From Croceivirga sp. (GTDB lineage: Bacteria; Bacteroidota; Bacteroidia; Flavobacteriales; Flavobacteriaceae), in the NCBI GenBank assembly GCA_028284285.1, contig JANQSA010000062.1, positions 1 through 64,000 on the forward strand: a DNA stretch of 64,000 nucleotides, read 5' to 3'. Below the pieces are notes generated by a model. It was not told the origin of the DNA, ran no database searches, and was given only the letters and a program-made list of their open reading frames with translations. Made by a program: the position numbers and the translations under genes. Of the stretch, positions 9,111-16,184 are shown piece after piece. Positions within the stretch are counted from its first letter, which is position 1, and every line of letters begins with the position of its first letter.

Positions 9111-10220
9111 TCAATTCTTAGGTATGGATTTTACCGTCCGAAACCCAAGATGTTCCTGAGCGGAGTCCAAGGTGTTACCCATCCTGGCAGATACCCTAAA
9201 ACTGGCACAATAGCTTTCATGACATAGAAAAGAGCCCCCTTTAATGATCTTTTCCCTTGCGTATGGGTTGTAAGGGTTGTGATGCATTTTCGCTCCCTCA
9301 GGATTCAGGGAGGTTACGTCTTTGGCGTTTATTTCCTTGTAATAGGTTGTACTATACCAATCCTGTGTCCACTCCCATACGTTTCCAACAATATCGTACA
9401 AGCCATATCCGTTTGGAGGATAAGAAGCTACCGGGGCTTTATTGGAGAAGCCGTCCAGGGCATCGTTTTCCATGGGAAAACTACCGCTCCAGGTGTTTGC
9501 CTGTTGATGTAGACCTTTGCTCTCATTACCCCATGGAAATCGGGCCTCTGCTTTTCCACCACGTGCTGCATATTCCCATTCCGCTTCTGTAGGTAACCTC
9601 CTTTGCGCCCATTGGCAGTACGCAACGGCATCTTCATATGCAATATGTACTACGGGGTAATGCTCTTTTCCTGTCAAATCACTGCCAGGACCCAAGGGAT
9701 GTTTCCAGTTTGCACCAACTTTCCATTCCCACCATTGTGAGTAATCATTCAGGTTGGTCACAGGATAAGCCGGCTTCTTAAAGACTAAAGAACCGGGTTG
9801 TAGTACGGAATCCGGTGGTTTGGGTGTTCCTGGCGGTAAGGTTTCTTTCATAGTGTCCCAATTGATTTCCCGCTCCGCTACGGTAAGATATCCTGTTTCT
9901 TCTGTAAATTTTCTAAACTGGGCATTGGTCACCTCTGTACTGTCCATAAAGAAGCCATCGATGGCTACCGTATGTGTTGGCCTTTCGTGGCCCATTGCCA
10001 GGGCATCCCCGGCAACCGCTCCCTGCTCAAAAGAACCCCCAGGAATCCAGACCATTCCTGCCGGTGTTTCCACACTGTCAGGTTTTTGGATCAGTAGGGA
10101 AAAAGGTGTTGGTTCTTGCAACGCGACAGGGATTTCCTTGTCTTTATGCTTACAGGATAAACCAACCAGTGCTAAAAGGGCTAAAAAAAACAAAGGCCTA
10201 TTTACATTTGATACAACCAT
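9111..10220 (-). CDS. Formylglycine-generating enzyme (sulfatase-modifying factor), lipoprotein
   Basis: This enzyme oxidises the active-site cysteine of type I sulfatases to formylglycine. The protein (369 residues) starts with a lipoprotein-type signal ending GLSC, then KHKDKE, suggesting a periplasm-facing anchor rather than surface export. The FGE-sulfatase fold covers about residues 55-365 with GGSF, RLPTEAEWEYAARGG and GNVWEWTQDW motifs. The two catalytic cysteines are present in the CHxxYC motif (Cys333 and Cys338, five apart as in characterised FGEs), so this looks catalytically competent rather than a mere SUMF1-fold protein. It is embedded among PUL1 genes and could mature all three sulfatases of the window. 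Confidence 0.93.
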   Translation of the reverse strand: MVVSNVNRPLFFLALLALVGLSCKHKDKEIPVALQEPTPFSLLIQKPDSVETPAGMVWIPGGSFEQGAVAGDALAMGHERPTHTVAIDGFFMDSTEVTNAQFRKFTEETGYLTVAEREINWDTMKETLPPGTPKPPDSVLQPGSLVFKKPAYPVTNLNDYSQWWEWKVGANWKHPLGPGSDLTGKEHYPVVHIAYEDAVAYCQWAQRRLPTEAEWEYAARGGKAEARFPWGNESKGLHQQANTWSGSFPMENDALDGFSNKAPVASYPPNGYGLYDIVGNVWEWTQDWYSTTYYKEINAKDVTSLNPEGAKMHHNPYNPYAREKIIKGGSFLCHESYCASFRVSARMGNTLDSAQEHLGFRTVKSIPKN

Positions 10221-10238
10221 AGCGATATCTTAGAATCC

Positions 10239-10246
10239 CAAAGATA
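10239..10246 (-). promoter_or_regulatory. Candidate -7 element for the formylglycine-generating enzyme
   Basis: The minus strand reads TATCTTTG, an exact TAnnTTTG match, 18 nt upstream of the ATG at 10220. That would give a leader of about a dozen bases. No clear -33 TTTG is visible 19-21 nt further upstream. Confidence 0.4.
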
Positions 10247-10321
10247 TGGGTGTTGCTCGATTTTAGGAATTTTGCTTTGTGCTAACACCGTATTTTCGGT
10301 AAAGGTTTTATTTTTACAGGC

Positions 10322-10339
10322 CTACCGCTTAGGCGGTAG
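10322..10339. promoter_or_regulatory. Hairpin/inverted repeat between FGE gene and NTF2-like gene
   Basis: CTACCGC (10322-10328) pairs exactly with GCGGTAG (10333-10339) across a TTAG loop. It sits in the divergent gap between the FGE gene (minus) and the NTF2-like gene (plus). No T-run follows in either direction, so an operator or leader hairpin is more likely than a terminator. Confidence 0.35.
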
Positions 10340-10383
10340 AGACCCACAAAGAAATAGTGATCCATTAACATTGTACCAGGCAA

Positions 10384-10863
10384 ATGATATCTCCAAAAAC
10401 AACCCCGTTTGTTATCGTTGCTTTTATTATAGGGTTTACACTTTCCCCGGCCATAGGTCAGGTTAGGGGCACCGATGACAAAGCGGCAATAACAGCAGTT
10501 AGTAAAGCCCGGGCGAAAGCGTTTAACAACAAGGATGCCAAGGGAATAGCACAATATTTCACTGAAGATGCGGTGCTGATGGCCCCGGGGAAACCAGCAT
10601 CTAAAGGTAAAAAGGCAGTAATGGCATATTATCAAACTATTTTTGATGAATTTGACGTTGAACTGGATAGTTACTATGAGGAGGTTGAGGTATCCGGGGA
10701 TATGGCCTATGGCCGTGGAGAAGCGATAGTTCGGCTTAAGCCGCATAAAGGAGGGGAAACGGTTAACTCCACTGCAAAATACCTTAATATTCTCCAGCGT
10801 CAGCCGGACGGGAGTTGGAAGACCACACATGATATCTGGAACAGCAACCGGGAAGCTCCTTAA
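10384..10863 (+). CDS. Secreted NTF2-like (SnoaL/DUF4440-type) protein
   Basis: This 159-residue protein starts with a signal peptide (about 1-26, ending SPAIGQ) followed by a single NTF2-like cone domain. The pattern is KAAITAVSKARAKAFNNKD early, an FTEDAVLMAPG strand, then YGRGEAIVRLKP and a terminal KTTHDIWNSN strand, as in ketosteroid-isomerase-like or DUF4440 proteins. No catalytic function can be assigned. It is the only plus-strand gene inside the minus-strand PUL1, so it breaks the operon and may be an unrelated insertion or a helper of unknown role. Confidence 0.8.
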   Translation: MISPKTTPFVIVAFIIGFTLSPAIGQVRGTDDKAAITAVSKARAKAFNNKDAKGIAQYFTEDAVLMAPGKPASKGKKAVMAYYQTIFDEFDVELDSYYEEVEVSGDMAYGRGEAIVRLKPHKGGETVNSTAKYLNILQRQPDGSWKTTHDIWNSNREAP

Positions 10864-10969
10864 TTTGGCCGTTTGTGCTGTTTTGCCTACCCACTTTTAC
10901 TATTTGAGCCTATTTTTTACGAAAATGCCCAATCACTTTGATTCAAATACACTAAAGTTTTGGGGTATG

Positions 10970-12385
10970 TCATTCTTTTTTGCGCTTCTCTTCAAGGTAT
11001 CTCAAATGGCTTTGGTCTGCATTTGTATTCATGATCAGTGATGGGGGTAAAGGACCCAGGCTTTCCCGTTCCGCTTCCATTTTTTTAAAAAGATCCAATG
11101 CCATTTTCTTGTTTTTAGAATACAGGTTTTTGGTTTCCCCCGGATCGCTCTCCAGATCAAAAAGCAAGGTGTCGTGAGCCGCTACTGCTGATTGCCATGG
11201 ACTGCCTTGAGTCCCTTTAAACGGCATTTTTATTTTCCACTTTCCCTTCCGATAGCCCTGTAGTCTTTGTCCATTGAAGAACAAAAAATCATCACCCTGC
11301 CTTTTTCCCTGTCCTAACAGCACTTGTGAAAGGTCCTTTCCGTCTATGGGGCGGTCGTTGGGAAGTGGAATTTCCAATAAACGAGCAAAAGTTGGAAACC
11401 AGTCCATTTGAGTAGCCAGATCTTTGTATACGGTGTTTGGAGCAATTGTACCCTTCCACATGGCCACGGTAGGCACCCGCATTCCCCCTTCGAAGGTAAA
11501 TTGTTTACCTTCCCGTAAAACTCCGGCACTGCCACCATGGTCTTCCATAACCAGCCAGGGGCCATTATCACTGGAAAAAATAACCAGGGTATCTTCTAAA
11601 AGCTGTAAAGATTCCAGCTTTTTTAAGATCTCCTCCACGCTCCAGTCCAGTTCCTGGATAACATCGCCATATAAGCCCTTTTCCGATGTACTCAGGAAAT
11701 CGTCGGAAGCATAAATGGGAACATGAGGCATATTGTGGGCCACATACAGGAAAAAGGGTTTTTCCTGGTTACTTTCAATAAAATCCAAAGCCTCCTGGGT
11801 ATAGATCTTAGTGGTAAGCTGTTGATCAACAAAAAAATCAACTACTTCGTTATCCCGCATATACACAACGCTACGCATATCGTTACTGTAAGGAATACCA
11901 AAATAGGTGTCAAATCCTTGTTGCAGCGGTAAAAATTTGGTTCTGTGCCCTAAGTGCCATTTTCCTATGATACCGGAAGTATATTTTTTTTGTTGCAATA
12001 ATTCGGCAATAGTGATTTCATTTTGCGGCATTCCGGTCCAACTTTCCGGAAAAAACACACCATTGATGCCCATACGTTGTGGATACCGGCCTGTTAGGAG
12101 TGCAGCCCGGGAAGGGCTGCAAACCGGGGAAGCCGAATAGAAGTCCGTAAATTTGATACCCTCTGTGGCCAGCCGATCAATAGATGGGGTTTTGATCCCT
12201 GTAGCGCTAAAACAACTCAGGTCGCCATAACCCAGATCGTCCACAAAAATAAAGACAATATTGGGAGACCTTTTTTTGCTCTGGGCAGTTAGGTGTAAGA
12301 CACTTAGTACTGTTATAATAACTAAAAGTAAGGGCTTAGCATAACCCCTATACTTACTTATGAGTTGAAAAAAAACTACATACAT
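10970..12385 (-). CDS. Type I sulfatase, family S1 (CSPSR)
   Basis: This is a secreted arylsulfatase-family enzyme of 471 residues that hydrolyses sulfate esters. After a signal segment (about 10-35) it has the metal-binding start SPNIVFIFVDDLGYGDLSC. The formylglycine site is CSPSRAALLTGR with Cys89, followed by GKWHLGH and a late FSSDNGPW motif for the second metal-binding Asp/Asn. The C-terminal subdomain ends in a lysine-rich tail. Its start is one base past the stop of the upstream sulfatase gene, so the two are translated from one message. The sulfate position and sugar cannot be deduced here; SulfAtlas subfamily assignment would need a search. Confidence 0.93.
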   Translation of the reverse strand: MYVVFFQLISKYRGYAKPLLLVIITVLSVLHLTAQSKKRSPNIVFIFVDDLGYGDLSCFSATGIKTPSIDRLATEGIKFTDFYSASPVCSPSRAALLTGRYPQRMGINGVFFPESWTGMPQNEITIAELLQQKKYTSGIIGKWHLGHRTKFLPLQQGFDTYFGIPYSNDMRSVVYMRDNEVVDFFVDQQLTTKIYTQEALDFIESNQEKPFFLYVAHNMPHVPIYASDDFLSTSEKGLYGDVIQELDWSVEEILKKLESLQLLEDTLVIFSSDNGPWLVMEDHGGSAGVLREGKQFTFEGGMRVPTVAMWKGTIAPNTVYKDLATQMDWFPTFARLLEIPLPNDRPIDGKDLSQVLLGQGKRQGDDFLFFNGQRLQGYRKGKWKIKMPFKGTQGSPWQSAVAAHDTLLFDLESDPGETKNLYSKNKKMALDLFKKMEAERESLGPLPPSLIMNTNADQSHLRYLEEKRKKE

Positions 12386-12386
12386 T

Positions 12387-14117
12387 TTATTCCTTCATTT
12401 GGAGTATTGGACTGGGTTTGTAACCAATGCGGTGTGCCCTTACCACCAGTTTTTTGTCTGTTTTACTTTGTAAAGGATCCGAATAGATTTTCCAATACAT
12501 TTCAGGGTCCTGGTCTTCTTCCAACCACTGATAACCTATAGAAGCTCCCTCGGTGGAACATTCCAGTACCCAATGATCACTCATTTTTTGTACAGTGGGC
12601 ATAGTAGTGGTAGGCTGCTGCCAGTAGCTGCCAATACTCTGAATATAGTCTTCTTCGGGAGTCATTCCCAGGTCTGCTGTATCGGAAATCCAGGTATCCA
12701 GGGCATGCAGTAGTTCTTCTTTCTTTTCCAAATGTTGCGGGTCATCCGCCAGGTTATGGAGTTCATCCGGGTCGGACCAGGTATCAAATAGTTCCTCGGG
12801 GTCTTTCTGTTTTCTAAACCAAAGGGCCTGGTGGGTAGTAAGCGTAGCTTCTTTTTCCATCCGTAATAATTCTTTCATTATGGTCATGGTCTCCCTAAAC
12901 TTCACCGGTAAATAGTAGGGTTGGTTCGGTAAATAGTTGCGAACGTATTTATACCGTTTATCCCGAACAGCACGTATTCTGTCATGCTGATGGTCAAATC
13001 GATCGGCCGACGCGTAGACGTAGGATCTGGGAATGCTGTCCTGATACTGCCCCATCCATGCTCTTCCATCTCCGTACTCAGGAGGTGCAATACCGGCCAA
13101 TGATAGTAATGTAGGCTTAAAATCTACAAAGCTCAATAATTGATCATCCTGTTTTCCGGCAAATTGTTGATTGGGAAACCGAACGATAAGCGGAACATGA
13201 ATGCCGGAATCATAAACGGTTCTTTTTTGGCGGGGTAGCGGCCCCCCGTGATCCGAATACCAAAAAACAATGGTTTTTTCCAGTAACCCGTCCTGTTCCA
13301 GCTCATCCAGGATTTGCCCTACCTGGTCATCCATTTCCTTAATGTTGGAATACATCCGTCTGATATCTTTTTTTGCAATTTCCGTATCTGGCAAATACGG
13401 TTCTACCGGAACTTCCAAATCCTTATCTACCCACAGGGAATCCCCTGCTTTTGTCCAGATCCGGGATTCATGAGTAGTCATCAGGTTAAATATGGAAAAG
13501 AAAGGTTGTTGCCCGGGACGGTTACTCCAATGGGCTTTTCGACTACTTTCATCCCAGGCGGTCATTTCACATCGGAACTGATAATCCTCTTTGTGATTAT
13601 TTGTACAGTAATACCCGACTTTTCGTAAATAGTGGCTATGCATATGGGTGCCCGCAGGAGGTTTGGCTTCATATACTGTCCTGTCGTATAGGGCCAATAC
13701 GCTGTCAGTAGTCTTAAAGTTGAACCATGGCCCGGTACGCATATGCATAGCGCCAATCCGGGTGGGGTACATCCCCGTAGCAATGGCGGCACGGCTGGGA
13801 GCACAGACCCCTGAAGGGCTAAAGACGTTGGTGTAGGTTACTCCTTCCCTGGCCAATCGGCTAAGATTTGGGGTAGCAATGGTAGAATCACCAAACATGG
13901 GCAGGTAGGCACTAAGGTCTTCCGCTACGATCCATAAGACGTTGGGTTGTTCCGGTAGGTCCAGCGTGGTATAGTCAATTGCTCCGGGTCCCTCTGCATG
14001 AAATGAACAACCTAAAAAGAGAGGTCCACAAGTAAAAAGAACAACCCATTTCTTGAAGGTCTTAGGGGTTTTAATCTGTTGAAAGAATATCACTTTTCTT
14101 AGAAATTCCGTTTTCAT
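12387..14117 (-). CDS. Type I sulfatase, family S1 (CAPSR), heparan N-sulfatase-like group
   Basis: This is a second sulfatase of PUL1, 576 residues. The N-terminus has a hydrophobic stretch ending FLGC, then SFHAEG, compatible with a lipoprotein anchor, although the 25 residues before it are unusually long. The catalytic core starts QPNVLWIVAEDLSAYL and carries CAPSRAAIATGMYP with formylglycine Cys105. Later it has FWYSDHGGPLPRQKRT, typical of the sulfamidase-like S1 subgroup. About 75 residues at the C-terminus (TTMPTVQKMSDHW onward) resemble a small beta domain seen at the end of some glycan-active sulfatases. Its start lies 47 nt inside the 3' end of the family 43 gene, indicating tight coupling. 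Confidence 0.92.
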   Translation of the reverse strand: MKTEFLRKVIFFQQIKTPKTFKKWVVLFTCGPLFLGCSFHAEGPGAIDYTTLDLPEQPNVLWIVAEDLSAYLPMFGDSTIATPNLSRLAREGVTYTNVFSPSGVCAPSRAAIATGMYPTRIGAMHMRTGPWFNFKTTDSVLALYDRTVYEAKPPAGTHMHSHYLRKVGYYCTNNHKEDYQFRCEMTAWDESSRKAHWSNRPGQQPFFSIFNLMTTHESRIWTKAGDSLWVDKDLEVPVEPYLPDTEIAKKDIRRMYSNIKEMDDQVGQILDELEQDGLLEKTIVFWYSDHGGPLPRQKRTVYDSGIHVPLIVRFPNQQFAGKQDDQLLSFVDFKPTLLSLAGIAPPEYGDGRAWMGQYQDSIPRSYVYASADRFDHQHDRIRAVRDKRYKYVRNYLPNQPYYLPVKFRETMTIMKELLRMEKEATLTTHQALWFRKQKDPEELFDTWSDPDELHNLADDPQHLEKKEELLHALDTWISDTADLGMTPEEDYIQSIGSYWQQPTTTMPTVQKMSDHWVLECSTEGASIGYQWLEEDQDPEMYWKIYSDPLQSKTDKKLVVRAHRIGYKPSPILQMKE

Positions 14118-15894
14118 TGAATGCTTCTACCTGGTAATAATAGGTTTGATCTGTGTTTAGTGCTCTTAATTCATAACCGGGGGTATCATATAACAATACA
14201 GATAGGTTAAGCTTGTCCGGGGAAATACCCCAATACAAGACATAGCCCGTTGCCCCTTTCACTGCATCCCATTTCAAATCGGCATTCCTTCGGTCGTCCT
14301 GACGCTTTACCTTGAAATTTTTGGGTGTTTTGGGTGGTTTACCCTTGCCCTTACCAAAAACGCGTAATTCAGAAATTGCCAAATACGTATTCGTACAATA
14401 TACATGGTCATATCGGATATAGCGTGCCGTTTCAGGGTTCTTTAGTTCAATGTACCCATGTGGCATATCTCGCTGGTTTTTGGAATAATCTGCAATGGTC
14501 TTCCATTGCTTCCCATCCAAAGATGCTCTAAGCTTAAACTGTTGCCGAAGCGTATCCGGTCTGCCAAAAATAGTGCTTTTGTAATCCTGAAAATTAATTT
14601 GGACGGCATAGACGTCGCGTGCCTTTTCAAGGTCAATTTCCACATAGATCGAATCATTATTTGCTTCCGAAACCCAGTAGGATCGTATCTCTTCATCATT
14701 GATCCTATCAATTGCAAAATCGGTGATCTGTTCCTGCATATAGCCATTTTTACTTTCATCTACCACATTAGGCGCTCCCTGAACTAATGGTGAGTTTGTC
14801 CTTACAGGTTTGTTATAGGAGAGCAACATCCAACCGGTGAAACGATTTTTATGGTTGTCCACTTCAGTTTCAGGTAGATAGTGCGGATAATCCCCGTAGG
14901 CGGTATTCACGTACATTTGACCGTTATCCGGTTCAAATCCGGCCGGGTACATTCCAATTCTCCGCTCAAACTTATAATTCACCGAAATGGCCATGGTGGC
15001 AAAATGCCAGTAGTTCCCCTGATTGTCCTGAACGGTGCTTCCATGCCCGGAGCCCTTTAAAAATCCTCCCGGCTTGTAGGAAATAGGGTTGTAAGGGGCA
15101 TATTCAAATGGCCCTAAGGGATTTTCGCTGGTGTAGACGCCATCGGCATACACATTCCACTGGGTCCCTGGTGCGCCATATTCCAAATAATAGCGATTAT
15201 GGTGTTTCATCATCCATGGGCCCTCTATGAATGGTTTAAGTTCGGATCTATGATCCTGGCCAAAACGTTCCCAACCGTGTTTTTCCGGATGGAGATTAAA
15301 CAAGTCCGTTTGTTCTCCTTTGGGGATGTAGAAGTTATCAGGATCCAATTCCACACCTCGGATAGGCCATTTGTTGGAAGATTCTTCATAGAGATATACT
15401 TTGCCGTCATCATCCAGAAAGAGATTGGGGTCCTGTACTCCTCCCGGCACATTGATGACCGCAAAATTGGTGGTCCAGTCTCCAACTTCAGGATGGCTGC
15501 TCTCAATAACGGCGCCTCTACCGGAAGGATCACCCATCAGTATAATTTTATCCCCCTGTACCACAGCAGCAGGAGCATTGCAACCATTAAAATACCAGCT
15601 TTGAGGCCGTATAAAAGTCCAGTTACTCATGTCATTGGAGGACCAATAACCGTGAGATCGTGTAACGAACATATAGTATTGCCCCTTAAAATTGACCACA
15701 GCCGGATCGGCGCCAGATCGGTAAGAAACGTTGTTACGAGCACGGTAATGGGACATATAGGAATAATCAATATCGATGGGATTGCAGTAGGTGCGATATT
15801 CTTTTGGTGTATTTCGGCTTTGGGAAAATGATACGGAAACGGTTAAGAATACTACACAATACCATCCGGCAGTTAGCAGGAAGTTTTTTTTCAA
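14071..15894 (-). CDS. Family 43 glycoside hydrolase with discoidin and fibronectin III domains
   Basis: This is a secreted glycosidase with a five-bladed propeller. The canonical GH43 acidic triad is visible: Asp in SGADPAVV (residue 63), Asp in GVQDPNLF (155) and Glu in FIEGPWMM (224). After the catalytic domain (about 35-360) comes a discoidin-like F5/8-C domain (about 380-515) and a fibronectin III domain (about 525-605). No ATG precedes the signal peptide. I choose TTG at 15894 because it gives a typical KKNFLLTAG... signal; another TTG lies at 15903. GH43 enzymes act mostly on arabinose, xylose or galactose linkages, and the subfamily cannot be fixed by eye. It heads the sulfatase operon. 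Confidence 0.88.
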   Translation of the reverse strand: MKKNFLLTAGWYCVVFLTVSVSFSQSRNTPKEYRTYCNPIDIDYSYMSHYRARNNVSYRSGADPAVVNFKGQYYMFVTRSHGYWSSNDMSNWTFIRPQSWYFNGCNAPAAVVQGDKIILMGDPSGRGAVIESSHPEVGDWTTNFAVINVPGGVQDPNLFLDDDGKVYLYEESSNKWPIRGVELDPDNFYIPKGEQTDLFNLHPEKHGWERFGQDHRSELKPFIEGPWMMKHHNRYYLEYGAPGTQWNVYADGVYTSENPLGPFEYAPYNPISYKPGGFLKGSGHGSTVQDNQGNYWHFATMAISVNYKFERRIGMYPAGFEPDNGQMYVNTAYGDYPHYLPETEVDNHKNRFTGWMLLSYNKPVRTNSPLVQGAPNVVDESKNGYMQEQITDFAIDRINDEEIRSYWVSEANNDSIYVEIDLEKARDVYAVQINFQDYKSTIFGRPDTLRQQFKLRASLDGKQWKTIADYSKNQRDMPHGYIELKNPETARYIRYDHVYCTNTYLAISELRVFGKGKGKPPKTPKNFKVKRQDDRRNADLKWDAVKGATGYVLYWGISPDKLNLSVLLYDTPGYELRALNTDQTYYYQVEAFNENGISKKSDILSTD

Positions 15895-16052
15895 AAGAAA
15901 CAATTTATGGGTTAGGATTTCCTGAAGATAGAAAAGATAGCCTTTTTAAAACAAGTTGAAGTATATATTATGTACATCATTGGGGAAAGAAAGGAGGTTA
16001 GAAGGAATCAATGGTATTTTTTTTAGGGGTGAGTTTTTGATTTGGGCAGATT

Positions 16053-16070
16053 TGATGTACTAATGATGTA
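16053..16070 (+). promoter_or_regulatory. Direct-repeat operator candidate, box A (upstream of PUL2 regulator)
   Basis: TGATGTA occurs twice (16053-16059 and 16064-16070) with a start-to-start distance of exactly 11 bp, one helical turn. The same arrangement occurs upstream of susC of PUL2 in the inverted orientation (18986-19003) and again at 19087-19104. That recurrence around one regulator and its target operon suggests binding sites for the LuxR-type regulator encoded at 16185. Confidence 0.5.
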
Positions 16071-16122
16071 AAAAAAATGCATTGCTTTTTGCTACATGTC
16101 GTTTTTTGAGTTTTGCAATGGC

Positions 16123-16130
16123 TAGTTTTG
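16123..16130 (+). promoter_or_regulatory. Candidate -7 promoter element of PUL2 regulator
   Basis: TAGTTTTG matches the Bacteroidota consensus TAnnTTTG exactly and lies 54 nt before the regulator ATG at 16185. A -33 TTTG at the ideal spacing is missing (the nearest is only 14 nt upstream), as expected for an activator-dependent promoter. Confidence 0.4.
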
Positions 16131-16184
16131 TATATTAACTTAAAGTGGTCTTAAGGTTTTTAAAATGTAAACCTTGAGAGGTAT

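Larger units (their letters stand above)
15895..16184. promoter_or_regulatory. Divergent control region between GH43 operon and PUL2 regulator
   Basis: This 290-bp AT-rich gap separates two divergent transcription units from the two loci. It contains an inverted half-site TACATCA at 15973-15979, a direct repeat of TGATGTA described separately, and a -7-like element facing the regulator. No protein-coding frame is convincing. Any regulator bound here could affect both the GH43/sulfatase operon and the PUL2 regulator gene. Confidence 0.5.
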
